A DNA stretch of 64,000 nucleotides. Source: Styela clava. Taxonomy: Eukaryota; Chordata; Ascidiacea; Stolidobranchia; Styelidae. The stretch lies in contig NC_135254.1 in NCBI RefSeq assembly GCF_964204865.1, positions 23,965,313-24,029,312 of the forward strand, read 5' to 3'. A program made the position numbers and the translations under genes. This document shows positions 22,817-34,485 of the stretch, piece after piece (position 1 is the first letter of the stretch; the number at the start of each line of letters is the position of its first letter). The notes beneath the pieces were generated by a model, which saw only the letters and a list, made by a program, of their open reading frames with translations, was not told the DNA's origin and did not search any database.

Positions 22817-23457
22817 TTAGCAGTCAGGCAGCATCTTACCTGTACACTGTAGGCCATATACGGTAATTGATCACAGAACAGTTGTTCCCTTGCAAATTTT
22901 ATGTTGTTTACACTTTAGGACAGATAATTGATCACAGAACAATTCTTCCCTTTCAAATTTTATGTTGTTTCCAGTAGACTCTCATCAAAATAAACAAATA
23001 TAGTAGGCTACAAGTGCTACAACGCTTGCATTACTGCACTGGTAGGACCGTGAAAGAATAAGTTACGGTAATTTCATTGTGGTAAGACACCGGTACCGGC
23101 ACCAGTACCAGTATCGTACTTACGTACTGAGCTACCAGTACCGGTTAGCAGTCAGCCAGCATCTTACCTGTACACTGTAGGCCATATACTGTAATTGATC
23201 ACAGAACAGTTGTTCCCTTGCAAATTTTATGTTGTTTACACTTTAGGACAGATAATTGAATTCAAATTTTATGTTGTTTCCAGTAGACTCTCATCAAAAT
23301 AAACAAATATAGTAGGCTACAAGTGCTACAACGCTTGCATTACTGCACTGGTAGGACCGTGAAAGAATAAGTTACGGTAATTTCATTGTGGTAAGACACC
23401 GGTACCGGCCGGCACCAGTACCAGTATCGTACTTACGTACTGAGCTACCAGTACCGG
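22817..23457. repeat. 328-bp tandem duplication
   Basis: A block starting TTAGCAGTCAGGCAGCATCT at 22817 is repeated from 23145 nearly unchanged, including GGCCATATAC, GTAGGCTACAAGTGCTACAA and GTACCGGCACCAGTACCAG. The second copy lacks about 26 bases around ACAGAACAATTCTTCC. The repeat borders contain runs of ACCGGTACCGG-like palindromes. Confidence 0.8.
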
Positions 23458-23861
23458 TACCGAACCTGTAGGTCTGATATTCCGTTCCGCATACGATAGG
23501 CTATAAAACTTGCATTGCAGCATTAGTAATACCGCGGAAGGAATAAGTCAATTTCACTGCGTTACAGTACCGGTATGGCAACTTACCAGTACCGACCTAC
23601 AGTAGCTGTAGTACTGAGCAAGACAATCGATCGCGAAACCGCTTGAAATAAGTGTAAAACAGTGTTCCCATGAGTAAAAATAAATACCGCGATATTTTGT
23701 ATGAAATATCATATCTCATAGGATTCATATAAAATTAAAGAATAAACAAAAGTAATAGCCTTCTAGCGAAAAAATTAATCTTTAACCACTGAAAATTTCA
23801 AAGCAATTGGTCCAGTATTCGAAGAGAAAAGCGACTTTTTAAAAACGTGTCAAAGAACAAG

Positions 23862-23891
<30 letters not shown>
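23862..23891. repeat. (AAC)n microsatellite
   Basis: About ten AAC units, followed twice by CATAATATTGAAA and CGATCG...ATGTCCACTACGTGTCC. The same tail recurs at 24780-24880. Confidence 0.85.
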
Positions 23892-23892
<1 letters not shown>

Positions 23893-24245
23893 TAATATTG
23901 AAACGATCGTTATGTCCACTACGTGTCCAACAACAACAACATAATATTGAAAACGATCGCTATGTCCACTACGTGTCCAATAAGAACCAATAATTTTGCA
24001 ATGGTAGAGTATGAAGCGGACGAATTTTGCCGGCATCGAAAATCGGGGAAACATTCACTACGTAGATGTTTGCATTGTTAATTGGTATTATCCTACTACG
24101 TAGGTAGACAATTGTATTGTTTCGTAGCAATGCGAGGTTAGTAGTAGTCGTGTGGAATTGCTTGATAAAGACAGATGATGAGATTTGTCAATTCTTGAAT
24201 AAATAGTTAGGGTGCTGTTACATTTGGTAATTTTAGTCACAAATA

Positions 24246-25200
24246 ATGTTGACAAACTGGTTACTGAAGAATACTCCAAAAAAGTCGCGAGCGGAAGATA
24301 CAACAGAGAAATTAAGTGAGAACAGAACATCGCATGCCCCTTCAGACGTCTTTGCGTCTTCAAGCAGTGGGGATCAACGCCCGGCAAAAGACTCATCTCC
24401 TCACCCTCATCGGATAGAACAAGAGAGCTACGCACAAGTATATGGACACGTTAGACCAGAGCGAATCAGTCCTTACCGGTACCTTTGACGCTACCGGTAC
24501 CCTCAAAAAAGTTCTGAATTTCCAGTAGCAAGAATTTTGCAGAATCAAAACGTACAGCCAGTGATGACACTGACTAAAATCCGTGTTCCCATGGATAAAA
24601 AATAGTATAGCAAAATTTTAGACGAAATATCAAATTTCATAGAATTCACCCCAAATTTTTGAAATAAATAAAAGTAATAGCCTTCTAGCGAAGAAATTAA
24701 TCTTTAACCACTGAAAATTTCAAAGCAATTGGTCCAGTATTCGAAGAGAAAAGCGATTTTTTAAAAACGTGTCAAAGAACAAGAACAACAACATAATATT
24801 GAAACGATCGTTATGGCCACTAAACGTGTCCAACAACAACATAATATTGAAACGATCGTTATGTCCACTTCGTGTCCAAAAACATCACTCAAACCATCCT
24901 TATAAGCGGAAGTACATCGAAGAATTTATAAAGCTAGGTTTCACGTGTATTCTTATAAATGATGAGTCACGTCCTTAATGTGTTGTTTGTTCCGGTGTTC
25001 TTGCCAACAAGAAGCCTGAGCCTGAAAGCAGAGCATCCAGAATTCATTGACGAACCAATACATTTTTCCGCCGATCAGAAAAAGAAATGTTAGGCGAAAG
25101 AAAACAATGACAAAGTATCTCACAATCTTAGAAAAATCTGAAAAGGCATTGTATGAAGTGGCATATTTAATCGCACTGATAGGGCTGGGGCCATGGCGGC
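24246..25200 (+). pseudogene. BED-finger hAT transposase N-terminal relic (SCAND3/ZBED-like)
   Basis: The frame from 24246 (MLTNWLLKN... then SSSGDQRPAKDSSPH) is broken at 24421 by the CAAGAGAGC repeat. It resumes near 24890 with KYIEEFIKLGFT, then a TAA, then CVVCSGVLANKKPEPE. The order KYxEEFIxxGFT...CxVCxxxLANxxxxP is that of the BED zinc finger at the front of SCAND3/ZBED-type hAT proteins. The later part has stops and frame changes. This is the same family as 21880-22237 and 34238-34485. Confidence 0.7.
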
Positions 25201-25868
25201 AAAACAAAGGTTTTTAGCAATATAATAAATAACGTAATAACGCAACAATAAACGTTTTAAATTTAGGTTGATATTAAATTTAAAAATAAAAGTGATGTTA
25301 TTCAAGTAACGTATTTCTTATTTTTAGCCTACTGCGATTTTGTAGTTGTCAATTTTGAAAATCTCACATAAATGTAAAAATGCCTGTAAAAGCTTTTTTT
25401 TTTGCAACGCCGGGGCATTCAGATAGCAGTATTGCCCAAAAGATTGCCAAAGTAGCTACCCTATAAATCGCAAAGACTCTTTTCAACTTATTATTGTTTG
25501 AAATTTCAATCAACTGAAGATGTTATTAGGACATTGTCTGTCTTTTGCGTCACGTTTCTGCGGACCGGTAGTAACCTTTCCGCGGACCGGCGATGGGCCG
25601 CGGCCAGTGGTTGCCGACCACTGATTTAGTCATTCAGACATTTTTCATGGTTGTGAATATTACCTCGTTTTGTCGGTTTCGCGTGGTATTTGTTAGATTT
25701 TAGTTGTGTTTTGGTAAATAGAAGTCCTAAACTCGCATAACCATTCTTGAAATAAGTACCAATAATTTTGCAATGGTAGAGTGTAAAGAGGAAGAATTCA
25801 AGAGATCAAAAGTCGGGGAAACATTTGTTACTTAGTTGTTCGCATTGTTATATCCTACTACGTAGACT

Positions 25869-28245
25869 TTAGGAGCCTCAGGACTCCGTTAAAGACACTT
25901 AGGGCCTCCGCGAGCTATTCGTTTACTTGAAAACTGTCCTCGACCCACTGCCCTATCTCCCTCAACTTTCCTATCCTCGACCCACTGCCCTATCTCCCTC
26001 AACCTTCCTATCCTCGACCCACTGCTCCATCTCCCCAACTTTCGCATCCTCGAACCACCGCTATATCTCCCTCAACCTACCTATTCTCGACCCACTGCCC
26101 TATCTGCCACAACTTAGCTGTCTCTGAGCTACGGTGCTATACTATTCAGTACCTGACTTAACGGCGCTTTATTCACGACCCGGTCGCCACACTGAACTTT
26201 ACTATCTTGCGACCAACTTCCATGGGTAATACTGGTCGTGTATGCCAATGAGATGATTCAATTGTACGTCGACAAAACATGATTGACGGCCTTCGTATAT
26301 GTAGGCTGGAATCTCAAATGGTAAACAATAACCATAATTGGCAGTTTAAAAATGTGTTACTAATTGGGCTACTGATGGTTTCTTGTTGGGAAAGACAGTT
26401 TTCTAAATTTTAACAAGCCGTTTTATGTCCTCAATAATTGGCCATGTCGCGAGTCTTGTGACAATATGATGCTGATCCGAAATAAGCAATAGGGCTCTGG
26501 TCCGGTATAAAGTATTTTTCTTCAACATTTTATAGTAAAAGCGACGCTAAAGATTACGTACGAAAGATTACGCAACTTCATTAAGTTGCAGATAAGACAA
26601 GTTCAGTTTTGGGACTATACGCTAGCTACGACAAAACATTTCATGGCTCAAAAATAGTTTGGAAGGGATCACACTCACACACTCACTGAGCGACTTATAA
26701 TTTTGACTGTTTTTGACTTTTCAGCCTTCTCAGACACGTAAAAGAAATTTGTGTATACAACAGGATATGGCAGAACATTCGTTGAAAAAGACCAAGCGTG
26801 CAAATATTTCATTATTTCCTCATCGTTTCGCCTTGCACGGAAATACAGGCGACATTGAATGAAACTCAGATATGTCGATATGGCCTGTTAAAATTTTAAA
26901 AACAGTGACTCCAAACCCGATGTCATCAGTAGTCTAATTAGTAGCACATTTTTAAGCCATTAATTATGGTTATTGATTACCAATTGAGATTCCAGCCTAC
27001 ATTTACGAATGCCGTCGATCATGTTTTGTCGACGTACGATTGAATAATCTCATTGGCATACTCGACCAGTATAACACATGGAAGTTGGTCACAAGATGGT
27101 AAAGTTCAATTTGACGATCGGGTCGTTATTGTAGCGCCGTTAGGTTGGGTACTGATTGGTATAGCGTCGTGGGTCGAAGATAGGTAAGTTGAGAGACGCC
27201 GGACACTGGGTCGAGGGTGGGAAGTTTGAGGCATATAGTGCAGTAAATCGGGGATGGAAAAGTTGAGGGAGATAGGGCAATGAGTCGAGGAAAAAAGGTT
27301 GAAGGGGATAGGAAGGTTGGGGGAAATAGGACAGTGGGTCGAGCATAGGAAGGTTGAGGGATGTGGAGCAGTTGGCCGAGACGAGGGAGACATGGCAGCG
27401 GATCGAGAATAGGAAAGTGAAACTTTCAATCAACTTTTTACGTTCTGTTGCCATTTCTCTAATTATAATCAATTATAGGCTCATTAAACGAGTGATTGTG
27501 AATTATATACTCGTTGGGTTATAGTATAATTTAGTTTTTCAAAACAAATTTTGTCACGTAAAGAATATATTTGTCAATAAAGCTGTTTTGTTAATATAAT
27601 TCAGTGAAGCGTCGCGGGCCGAATCCGGTCGGCGAGCTGTAGTTTGCCGACCCCTTATCTTAACCCTCCAATGAAAGTTTGATCATTTTACTGTGTCGGC
27701 CGATATTTGTCCCATCACTGCATCTAGAAATCACTGATACATTTATGCATAGACCGAATTCGATATGAAAGTATCAAATATAATTGGCTTCATAACTGCA
27801 AACTCTCCCTTAACAACAAAACATTGCGATAATCCTAAGTGCTGAAAGAGCAACTCAAAAATACGATTTCAATCCATTCATTGCTAGTAGACGGTTTCAT
27901 GGTTGCCTAGCATATTAGTCAACTCAAAGGCGAGCAACGATGAACGCAATTGAATTAATATGACAAGACATTTTAAATTTTCGCGTCGGCCATGGATTGA
28001 GCGATGAGTGTTCCTCGGGAATTTTCTATTCTGAACCCCCTCCCTTTTAGAAAACCATGGCTGCTGCGCCCTTAGTTATAGATAATGTTATATATATTTG
28101 AATCACTACCACATTTCGACACCACCGTCGTCAAATTTCATTAGTGACGTTAATGCTTCTTCACAGATACAAAATTAACCAAGTCAGTTTTTTAAGTGAA
28201 CGAATAGCTCGCGGAGCCCTGAGGCTCCGTACGAAGCACTTATAG
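25869..28245. mobile_element. Foldback-like segment with inverted minisatellites
   Basis: The outer ends share CTCCGCGAGCTATTCG (25905-25920) and its inverse CGAATAGCTCGCGGAG. Inside, a 37-bp unit (CCTCGACCCACTGCCCTATC...) is repeated about five times at 25938-26120, and related units lie inverted at 27165-27420. A second inverted pair, about 26205-26375 and 26920-27110 (shared TGCCAATGAGAT, TACGTCGACAAAACATGAT), lies within. No transposase is encoded. The end motif is shared with the hAT at 12428-13821. Confidence 0.6.
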
Positions 28246-29968
28246 CAGTGGGGATCAACGCCCGACAAAAGACTCATCTTCTCACCCTCATCGGATAGAA
28301 ATACATCACTTAAACCAGGGATGTCCAACCTTTTAATTCAATGGGCCGCATTGCAAACTTAAATATTTAACTGGGCCGCAAAACCACCTCTTAATACAAT
28401 TTAATGGAAAAATTACAATATAAAACAAAACCACGTGAATACAGTTTATTTACATTATTACAACGTTGTAAATATTGTAATGTTTATATGTAGCTATACA
28501 TAAAAAACACATTAAATTTATTTAATCAATATTAAATCAATGAGACTTTTGACTTTGTCTTCCAGCCATAATGTTTTCAATATTTGCATCGAAGGATGCA
28601 TTCTTAATTCTAAGAATGTTTGCTAAATGTCTATCAGTCAACCTGTTTCTTTCTGCAGTTTTAATGTTTTTCATGCTTGAAAAAAACTGCTCGCAAGAGT
28701 ATGTACTTCCCCACATACATAATAATTTTCTGGATAAATTTAGAATTTGATTGAATTCATTTTTGAGAGAATGCAATTTCTTATAAAATGAAGGAAGTGT
28801 GTTCTTCCTGTGAAAAGTTTTTAAACCTTCCCGACTTTGCAGCTCAATCAGTTCATGTTGGTACTCCACTGGTGCTTTATCATATTCAAATGAAAATGGA
28901 TCACTAAACAATTTTAACTCAATTTCAATCTTTCTAAAGTCAGAAAATCTAATCGTGAACTCTCCAAGCAAATCCTCACATAATTTAGTATATTTTTCAT
29001 AGTTTACAGAAAACTTTTTTTCTCTTTCAGATAGACTACGGAAGTGTACAATTTTACCAGCTTTTAGCTGTGCTATAAAAAGTTCCAATTTCTTTGTGAA
29101 ACTAGTTATTCGCTCAAACATTGAGGAACATAATTGGTCCTTTCCTTGTAAATGCAAATTAAGTTCAGCTAATTCTTCGGTGATGTCTACAAAGAAAGAT
29201 AAATCATTCAACCATTCTTCATTTTCTAAAAAATCCACATTTTGCTTCTTTTTTTCCAAGAACACTTTTATTTCAGGCAACAATAACTGAAATCTTTTTA
29301 AGGTTGCTGCTTTACTGAGCCATCTAACTTTTGAGAAATATACTACGTCTTCATATTCACTGCCAACTTCGTCCAAGAATGCTTTAAATTCGCGATGATT
29401 TAAACCCCGTGATCTGATGAAATTAACAGCCTTGACAAGATCAGTCATCAAATGTTTCATATTTAGCTTTTGAGCACATAATTGTTGTTGATGTATCAAG
29501 CAATGGTAACTGAGAATCTCATGATCAACAGATTCTTTAAATAAACTAATAAAACCATTGTGTTGACCAGTCAGGGCAGGAGCACCATCAGTTGTAATTG
29601 AATAAATGTTTTTCCTATCAATATTGAATTTATCTAATGACAAATTAACAATCTCATATATGTCCTTGCCTCTTGTTGTGCCCTTTATGTGACACAAGTC
29701 CAACATTTCTTCAATAATATTGAAATTTTCATCAATTCCTCTAATGAAAATAACTAATTGTGCAGTATCACTTTGGTCAATACTTTCATCCAACGCTAAA
29801 CTGTAAAGAACGCATGCAGATAATTTGTCCTTCAGTATGCCTTCAATATTATCACCCAAGTCATCAATTCTTCTGCCAATTGTCTGATGTGATAGACATG
29901 CTTCCTTTACTAAATTCACCTTGTCTGGACAGTACTCATTAAAAGCAATAACAATGCATTCTTTTATT

Positions 29969-32900
29969 GGGAGGCGGACAACTTGACTACACGGACAACT
30001 CACCAGAGACAACTCGACTACCTGGAGACCTGGTGAGTTGTCCGTCTTTTCGCATTTTCTACGGTGGTGTTTTAGGTCTATAGAAATGCGTTTTTGATAT
30101 TTTTAGTGCTCAAATGTTGAGAAAAATACATAAATATTCTCTAGAAAGCATTTTTATTTGTATAAGTGGCTTATTTTAATCATGTTGTATGAATACAAAT
30201 ACAGTCTACAGACGAAATTGAAGTAACGTTAGCGAAGTTAGACTGTTGACTTATAGGACTGTGTTCGTTTAATTTTATGAACTTTATTGGTATTGAATGT
30301 TTTGAATGAGCACATTTGAATATATTAAAACCTTTATACTTCACAGTAACACTTAAATATTTATGAATGTGAGCTCAGTAGTCTGTGGTTGCAGTAGTCT
30401 AAACTCGCCTACGGCAGTCGCCCGTCAACTCACCAGTCGAGCAAACGCTCTGCGACGTGACGTCATCGATGCTCGAGGTAAAGACAACTCGACTACCGAG
30501 CAACGAGAGTCAGACAACTCACTAGTCGAGCAATCGCTCTGCGATATAGATGCTCGAGGTAAAGACAACTCGACTACCGAGCAACCTCACTAGTCGAGCA
30601 ATCGCTCTGCGATATCGATGCTCGAGGAGAAGACATTGCTTTGCAAAACGCAGACTCAATAGTTGCATAGCATTTACTTAGTGCCGACTGATATTAGTTG
30701 TAAGCCAACTTACCACGGCAAGGTTTCAGTCATAGAGTTGAAAATTCTTTTTGCAGAAGAAAACCAGGAACAGATAGGCACTGTCGCTGCGCCTGGCAGA
30801 GAAACTGGGCCGAAGAATGGATAAAAGATGTTTACTTTTTGTTACGATTAATGAATTTATTATGATATTTAAATACTAAACGTTATGGGGAAATTTAATG
30901 GATGGAAGGTTTTGTTTTCTTTTTCGTTACGAATATTTAATTTTATTTGAATACTGAACGTTATGGGAAATTTGCTGCGTTACATACTTACTCTTTGCAA
31001 TACTGCGGCCCGTAGATCCTTGAACACCTCCGAAGAAGAGAGTCCACAGATAACTCTCCTTCCTTAAACTGTTCCCAAACATGTTGCACCCTCTCGTTGG
31101 CTTCCGCATGCCTGCCGTAGACACACCCCACAACATTCTCTTCCAAAATATCCACAACGTCCGCCTCTATCCCTATACTTACCTCGTACATTGTTGAGAA
31201 TATTCGGCGGAGTTCTTGAGAGCTTGAGTATGCATCTTTTCTTTCAGTGATTTGAACCTGGGCGTGATAAACATAGGAGGTATATAGCACAGCGCCATGG
31301 CATGCTTTATCAGGTCTCTTGTTCCAGCGTCCCTAAAACAAAATAAAACATGTTAAAACAAAAAAAAAAAACTGTGATGGAAACGACCTCGGCTAATGAG
31401 TATTTACGTTTGTAAGGTGTCAGGCCGGCGATAATGAGGCTGTAAACTCGGCGATAACCGAGCAGTAATCTCGGCGCGCGGCATCATCATCACCGATCTG
31501 GCACCTTATCTAATCTCATATCACCAATCTGGTACAGATATCCATGCACATTCCGGCGCAGGAAAATTGACTACGTCCACATCTTCAATGTAATTAACAA
31601 CCTACTCACCCTTTAGTTTTCCGGTGCACGTGTGAAGAGATTCGTAATGGACTTCGAAGCCGCAACATGGCAAGCACTTTCTTCAGTATGGCCGGACGTC
31701 GAAAAGCAGGGATGCTCTTTCCACTTCACTCAGGCCATCATGAAGAATGTGCGCCCCAATAATTTGGCTCGCCTATACAACAAGTGAGTGGTTAACCATA
31801 TTTATTTATGTCTTTGTACTTCTTCCACTTCTTTTGTTTTAACATGTTTTGTTTTAGGGACGCTGGAACAAGAGACCTGATAAAGCATGTCATGGCGCTG
31901 TGCTATATACCTACTATGTTTATCACGCCCAGGTTCAAATCACTGAAAGAAAAGATGCATACTCAAGAACTTCGCCGAATATTTTCAAAACACATGGTTA
32001 TACAACAGTGTCTGGACTCCCAAGGATTGGTCAGTATTCGACGTAGAAATAAGAACCAACAATCATCTGGAAGGTTGGCACCGCCATTTCAACAGTATAA
32101 CTCGGAAAATTATGCCTTTTTACAGTTTAATCTCAACAATGTACGAGGTAAGTATAGGGATAGAGGCGGACGTTGTGGATATTTTGGAAGAGAATGTTGT
32201 GGGACGTGTCAACGGCAGGCATGCGGAAGCCAACGAGAGGGTGCAACATGTTTGGGAACAGTTTAAGGAAGGAGAGTTATCTGTGGACTCTCTTCTTCGG
32301 AGGTGTTCAAGGATCTACGGGCCGCAGTATTGCAAAGAGTAAGTATGTAACGCAGCAAATTTCCCATAACGTTCAGTATTCAAATAAAATTAAATATTCG
32401 TAACGAAAAAGAAAACAAAACCTTCCATCCATTAAATTTCCCCATAACGTTTAGTATTTAAATATCATAATAAATTCATTAATCGTAACAAAAAGTAAAC
32501 ATCTTTTATCCATTCTTCGGCCCATTTTCTTTGCCAGGCGCAGCGACAGTGCCTATCTGTTCCTGGTTTTCTTCTGCAAAAAGAATTTCCAACTCTATGA
32601 CTGAAACCTTGCCGTGGTAAGTTGGCTTACAACTAATATCAGTCGGCACTAAGTAAATGCTATGCAACTATTGAGTCTGCGTTTTGCAAAGCAATGTCTT
32701 CTCCTCGAGCATCGATATCGCAGAGCGATTGCTCGACTAGTGAGGTTGCTCGGTAGTCGAGTTGTCTTTACCTCGAGCATCTATATCGCAGAGCGATTGC
32801 TCGACTAGTGAGTTGTCTGACTCTCGTTGCTCGGTAGTCGAGTTGTCTTTACCTCGAGCATCGATGACGTCACGTCGCAGAGCATTTGCTCGACTGGTGA

Positions 32901-33369
32901 GTTGACGGGCGACTGCCGTAGGCGAGTTTAGACTACTGCAACCACAGACTACTGAGCTCACATTCATAAATATTTAAGTGTTACCGGTACTGTGAAGTAT
33001 AAAGGTTTTAATATATTCAAATGTGCTCATTCAAAACATTTAATACCAATAAAGTTCATAAAATTAAACGAACACAGTCCTATAAGTCAACAGTCTAACT
33101 TCGCTAACGTTACTCCAATTTCGTCTGTAGACTGTATTTGTATTCATACAACATGATTAAAATAAGTCACTTATACAAATAAAAATGCTTTCTAGAGAAT
33201 ATTTATGTATTTTTCTCAACATTTGAGCGATAAAAAAATTTAAAAAACGCATTTCTATAGACCTAAAACACCACCGTAGAAAATGCGAAAAGACGGACAA
33301 CTCACCAGGTCTCCAGGTAGTCGAGTTGTCTCTGGTGAGTTGTCCGTGTAGTCGAGTTGTCCGTCAGCC
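29969..33369. mobile_element. Palindromic Mutator-like (MULE) element with 1.4-1.5-kb inverted arms
   Basis: Flanked by a perfect CTTTTATT duplication (29961-29968 and 33370-33377); the ambiguous shared base leaves 7 or 8 bp. The left arm, about 29969-31363, is the near-perfect inverse of the right arm, about 31828-33369. A central spacer of about 460 bp joins them, and the right arm has about 120 extra bases (roughly 32003-32120). Within the arms, subterminal repeats of GACAACTCGACTACCGAGCA and CGCTCTGCGATAT form a short array (30410-30640, mirrored at 32690-32930). The spacer plus right arm encode a MULE transposase relic. Confidence 0.9.
31617..32342 (+). pseudogene. MULE transposase, C-terminal part, with frameshift
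   Basis: Exon 31617-31783 reads KRFVMDFEAATWQALSSVWP then GCSFHFTQAIMKN. The DFExA...CxFHFxQA pattern is that of the MULE transposase domain. A GT-AG intron (31784-31857) leads to KDAGTRDLIKHVMALCYIP. Further on, in another frame, come NTWLYNSVWTPKDWSVFD and RTNNHLEGWHRHFN, the conserved end block of MULE transposases, and then an open tail to TAA at 32340-32342. A frame change between 31950 and 32000 and the absence of the N-terminal half make it non-functional. The last part (from STMYEVSIGIEADVV) is duplicated inverted in the left arm at about 31205-30988. Confidence 0.85.
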
Positions 33370-34237
33370 CTTTTATTAATTCTCCATCAATAAGAGGTTT
33401 TCCTTTCTTAGCTAATTTCTCAGCTATAAGGTAACTAACTTTTGTACATGTTCCACTTTTAACAATATGTTTTTGAAGATTAGCTTGTTGTGAGCTAATT
33501 GCCTTTGTCAATTCTTCAATTTTCGTTTTTCTTCTTTCTTCATTAAATGTCTGATATTCTGACTCATGTTTCGAAACATAATGACGTCTGACATTGTATT
33601 CTCTGCATACGCTAATCTTATCATTACATATAAGACATGTTATATTGCCAAATAACTCGGTCACAAAATATTTTTCCGTCCATTGGATATTAAATTTCCT
33701 CTTTTCTTCTGCTATTTTCCTTTTTTAGTAATAGATTCCATGGCCATATAAATATAAAATTTTCATTACTTAAGATTATAGTTCTCTGAAAAAGAAATTA
33801 ACCATTAATAGGTGTACTGAGCCGTAGTTTACTGAAAATGCATTTATTTCAACAATAAAGAAAATTTAAATGATTAAGCACTTACTTTTGAGAGATATAG
33901 TCTGCACACCGCCACAGCCAAAACAACACTGTCGAAAACAAAGACTTGCGAACGGCATGGCGAGTAGCTGGTGGCGGCGCACCAGAGCGCGAGAAAAAAT
34001 ACATACGGGAGTTTCAATTTGGTCGCTACAATTATTTTATTTATTAAATATAAAGTATTTTTTGACTAAATTACAATAAATATATTTTGACTAAATTACA
34101 TGAAGACTCTCGTGCTCATTACTTCATAAATTTGCTAAAAAAAAAATTTTTAATGATTCGTTAGTGGGCCGCATCCAAACATTAAGTGGGCCGCAATGCG
34201 GCCCACGGGCTGCAGGTTGGACATCCCTGACTTAAAC

Positions 34238-34485
34238 CATACATATAAGCGGAATAACAGCGAATAATGTATAAAGATTGGTTTCACGTGTATCTTACAG
34301 CAAATCATCCAAAATTAATTAAAAAACCAATACATTTTTTCCCGCCTATCAGCGTTTTCATACATAAAATACAATCTCAGATCGAGGCTAGAGGTAGAAA
34401 AATATCTTCGAGTTGCCGTCTCCCAAATAAACCTCGATTTGATATGTTGTGTATTATACACAAAGTTTATAATTTGCATTAGTCA
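34238..34485 (+). pseudogene. hAT-B transposase relic, N-terminus joined to C-terminus
   Basis: Directly after the hAT-D duplication, the BED-like coding sequence (TTTCACGTGTAT region, compare 24935) runs on. At about 34350 it passes into the C-terminal block FSYIKYNLRSRLEVEKYLRV and then AVSQI, skipping the whole catalytic middle. This is an internal-deletion derivative, a common fate of hAT elements, and shows how the non-autonomous copies here arose. Confidence 0.7.

Larger units (their letters stand above)
22431..24879. repeat. Dispersed repeat family beginning CAAGAGAGCTATGCTC
   Basis: The unit starts CAAGAGAGCTATGCTCAAAT and ATGGACAC, followed by GTAATAGCCTTCTGG and CAATTGGTCCAGTATTCGAA. 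It occurs at 22431-22631 and directly again at 22632-22803, with partial copies at 23750-23870 and 24422-24879. The last interrupts a hAT coding segment after CATCGGATAGAA; the uninterrupted arrangement is seen at 28290-28310. An inverted end of the same family (GAGCATAGCTCTCTTG) is at 36080-36115. I do not recognise the superfamily. Confidence 0.6.
28537..33664 (-). pseudogene. hAT transposase (GTF2IRD2/FAM200-like), split by a Mutator-like element
   Basis: Read on the minus strand in two parts. The N-terminal part, 33664-33370, has a Cys2-His2 finger of BED type (CLIC ... HYVSKH). The main part runs from 29968 to 28537, about 477 codons with no stop. It shows the hAT RNase-H blocks: LALDESIDQSDTAQL and SITTDGAPALTGQHNGF contain the first two catalytic Asp positions, HCLIHQQQLCAQ follows, and the C-terminal dimerisation block is YSCEQFFSSMKNIKTAERNR. 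With one copy of the 8-bp duplication CTTTTATT removed, the two parts meet in frame (DGELIK | ECIVIAF), so the enzyme was continuous before the insertion. The frame upstream of 33664 stays open back to TGGACGGAAAAATATTTTG, but a single-base shift separates it from the likely ATG near 33741. The first 14 codons of the main ORF as usually called (MSLVSCPCSQVVRL) are read from the inserted element, not from hAT. Confidence 0.9.
28316..34229. mobile_element. hAT-D: third-level, young hAT carrying its own transposase
   Basis: Ends CAGGGATGTCCAACC (28316-28330) and GGTTGGACATCCCTG (34215-34229) are perfect 15-bp inverted repeats. They are flanked by a perfect 8-bp duplication ACTTAAAC (28308-28315 and 34230-34237). 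Subterminal GGGCCGCA / TGCGGCCC motifs lie on both sides. It interrupts a hAT-B-type BED coding segment. Without the nested Mutator-like element (29969-33369) it is about 2.5 kb. Confidence 0.95.

Noticed and set aside
25927..26127. 66-aa repetitive Pro/Leu ORF (DPLPYLPQLS repeats)
   Set aside because: Translation of the 37-bp minisatellite; the minus-strand ORFs at 27106-27472 are the inverted counterpart.
29760..29942. Plus-strand ORF inside the hAT transposase region
   Set aside because: Shadow of the minus-strand transposase; no family features.
30363..30593. 76-aa ORF with repeats of DARGKDNSTTEQ, also at 32737-32967
   Set aside because: Reads through the subterminal tandem repeats of the MULE arms; no protein-like conservation beyond the DNA repeat.
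30927..31290. Two minus-strand ORFs as independent genes
   Set aside because: They are the inverted arm copy of the MULE transposase end (32112-32403 on the plus strand), not separate genes.
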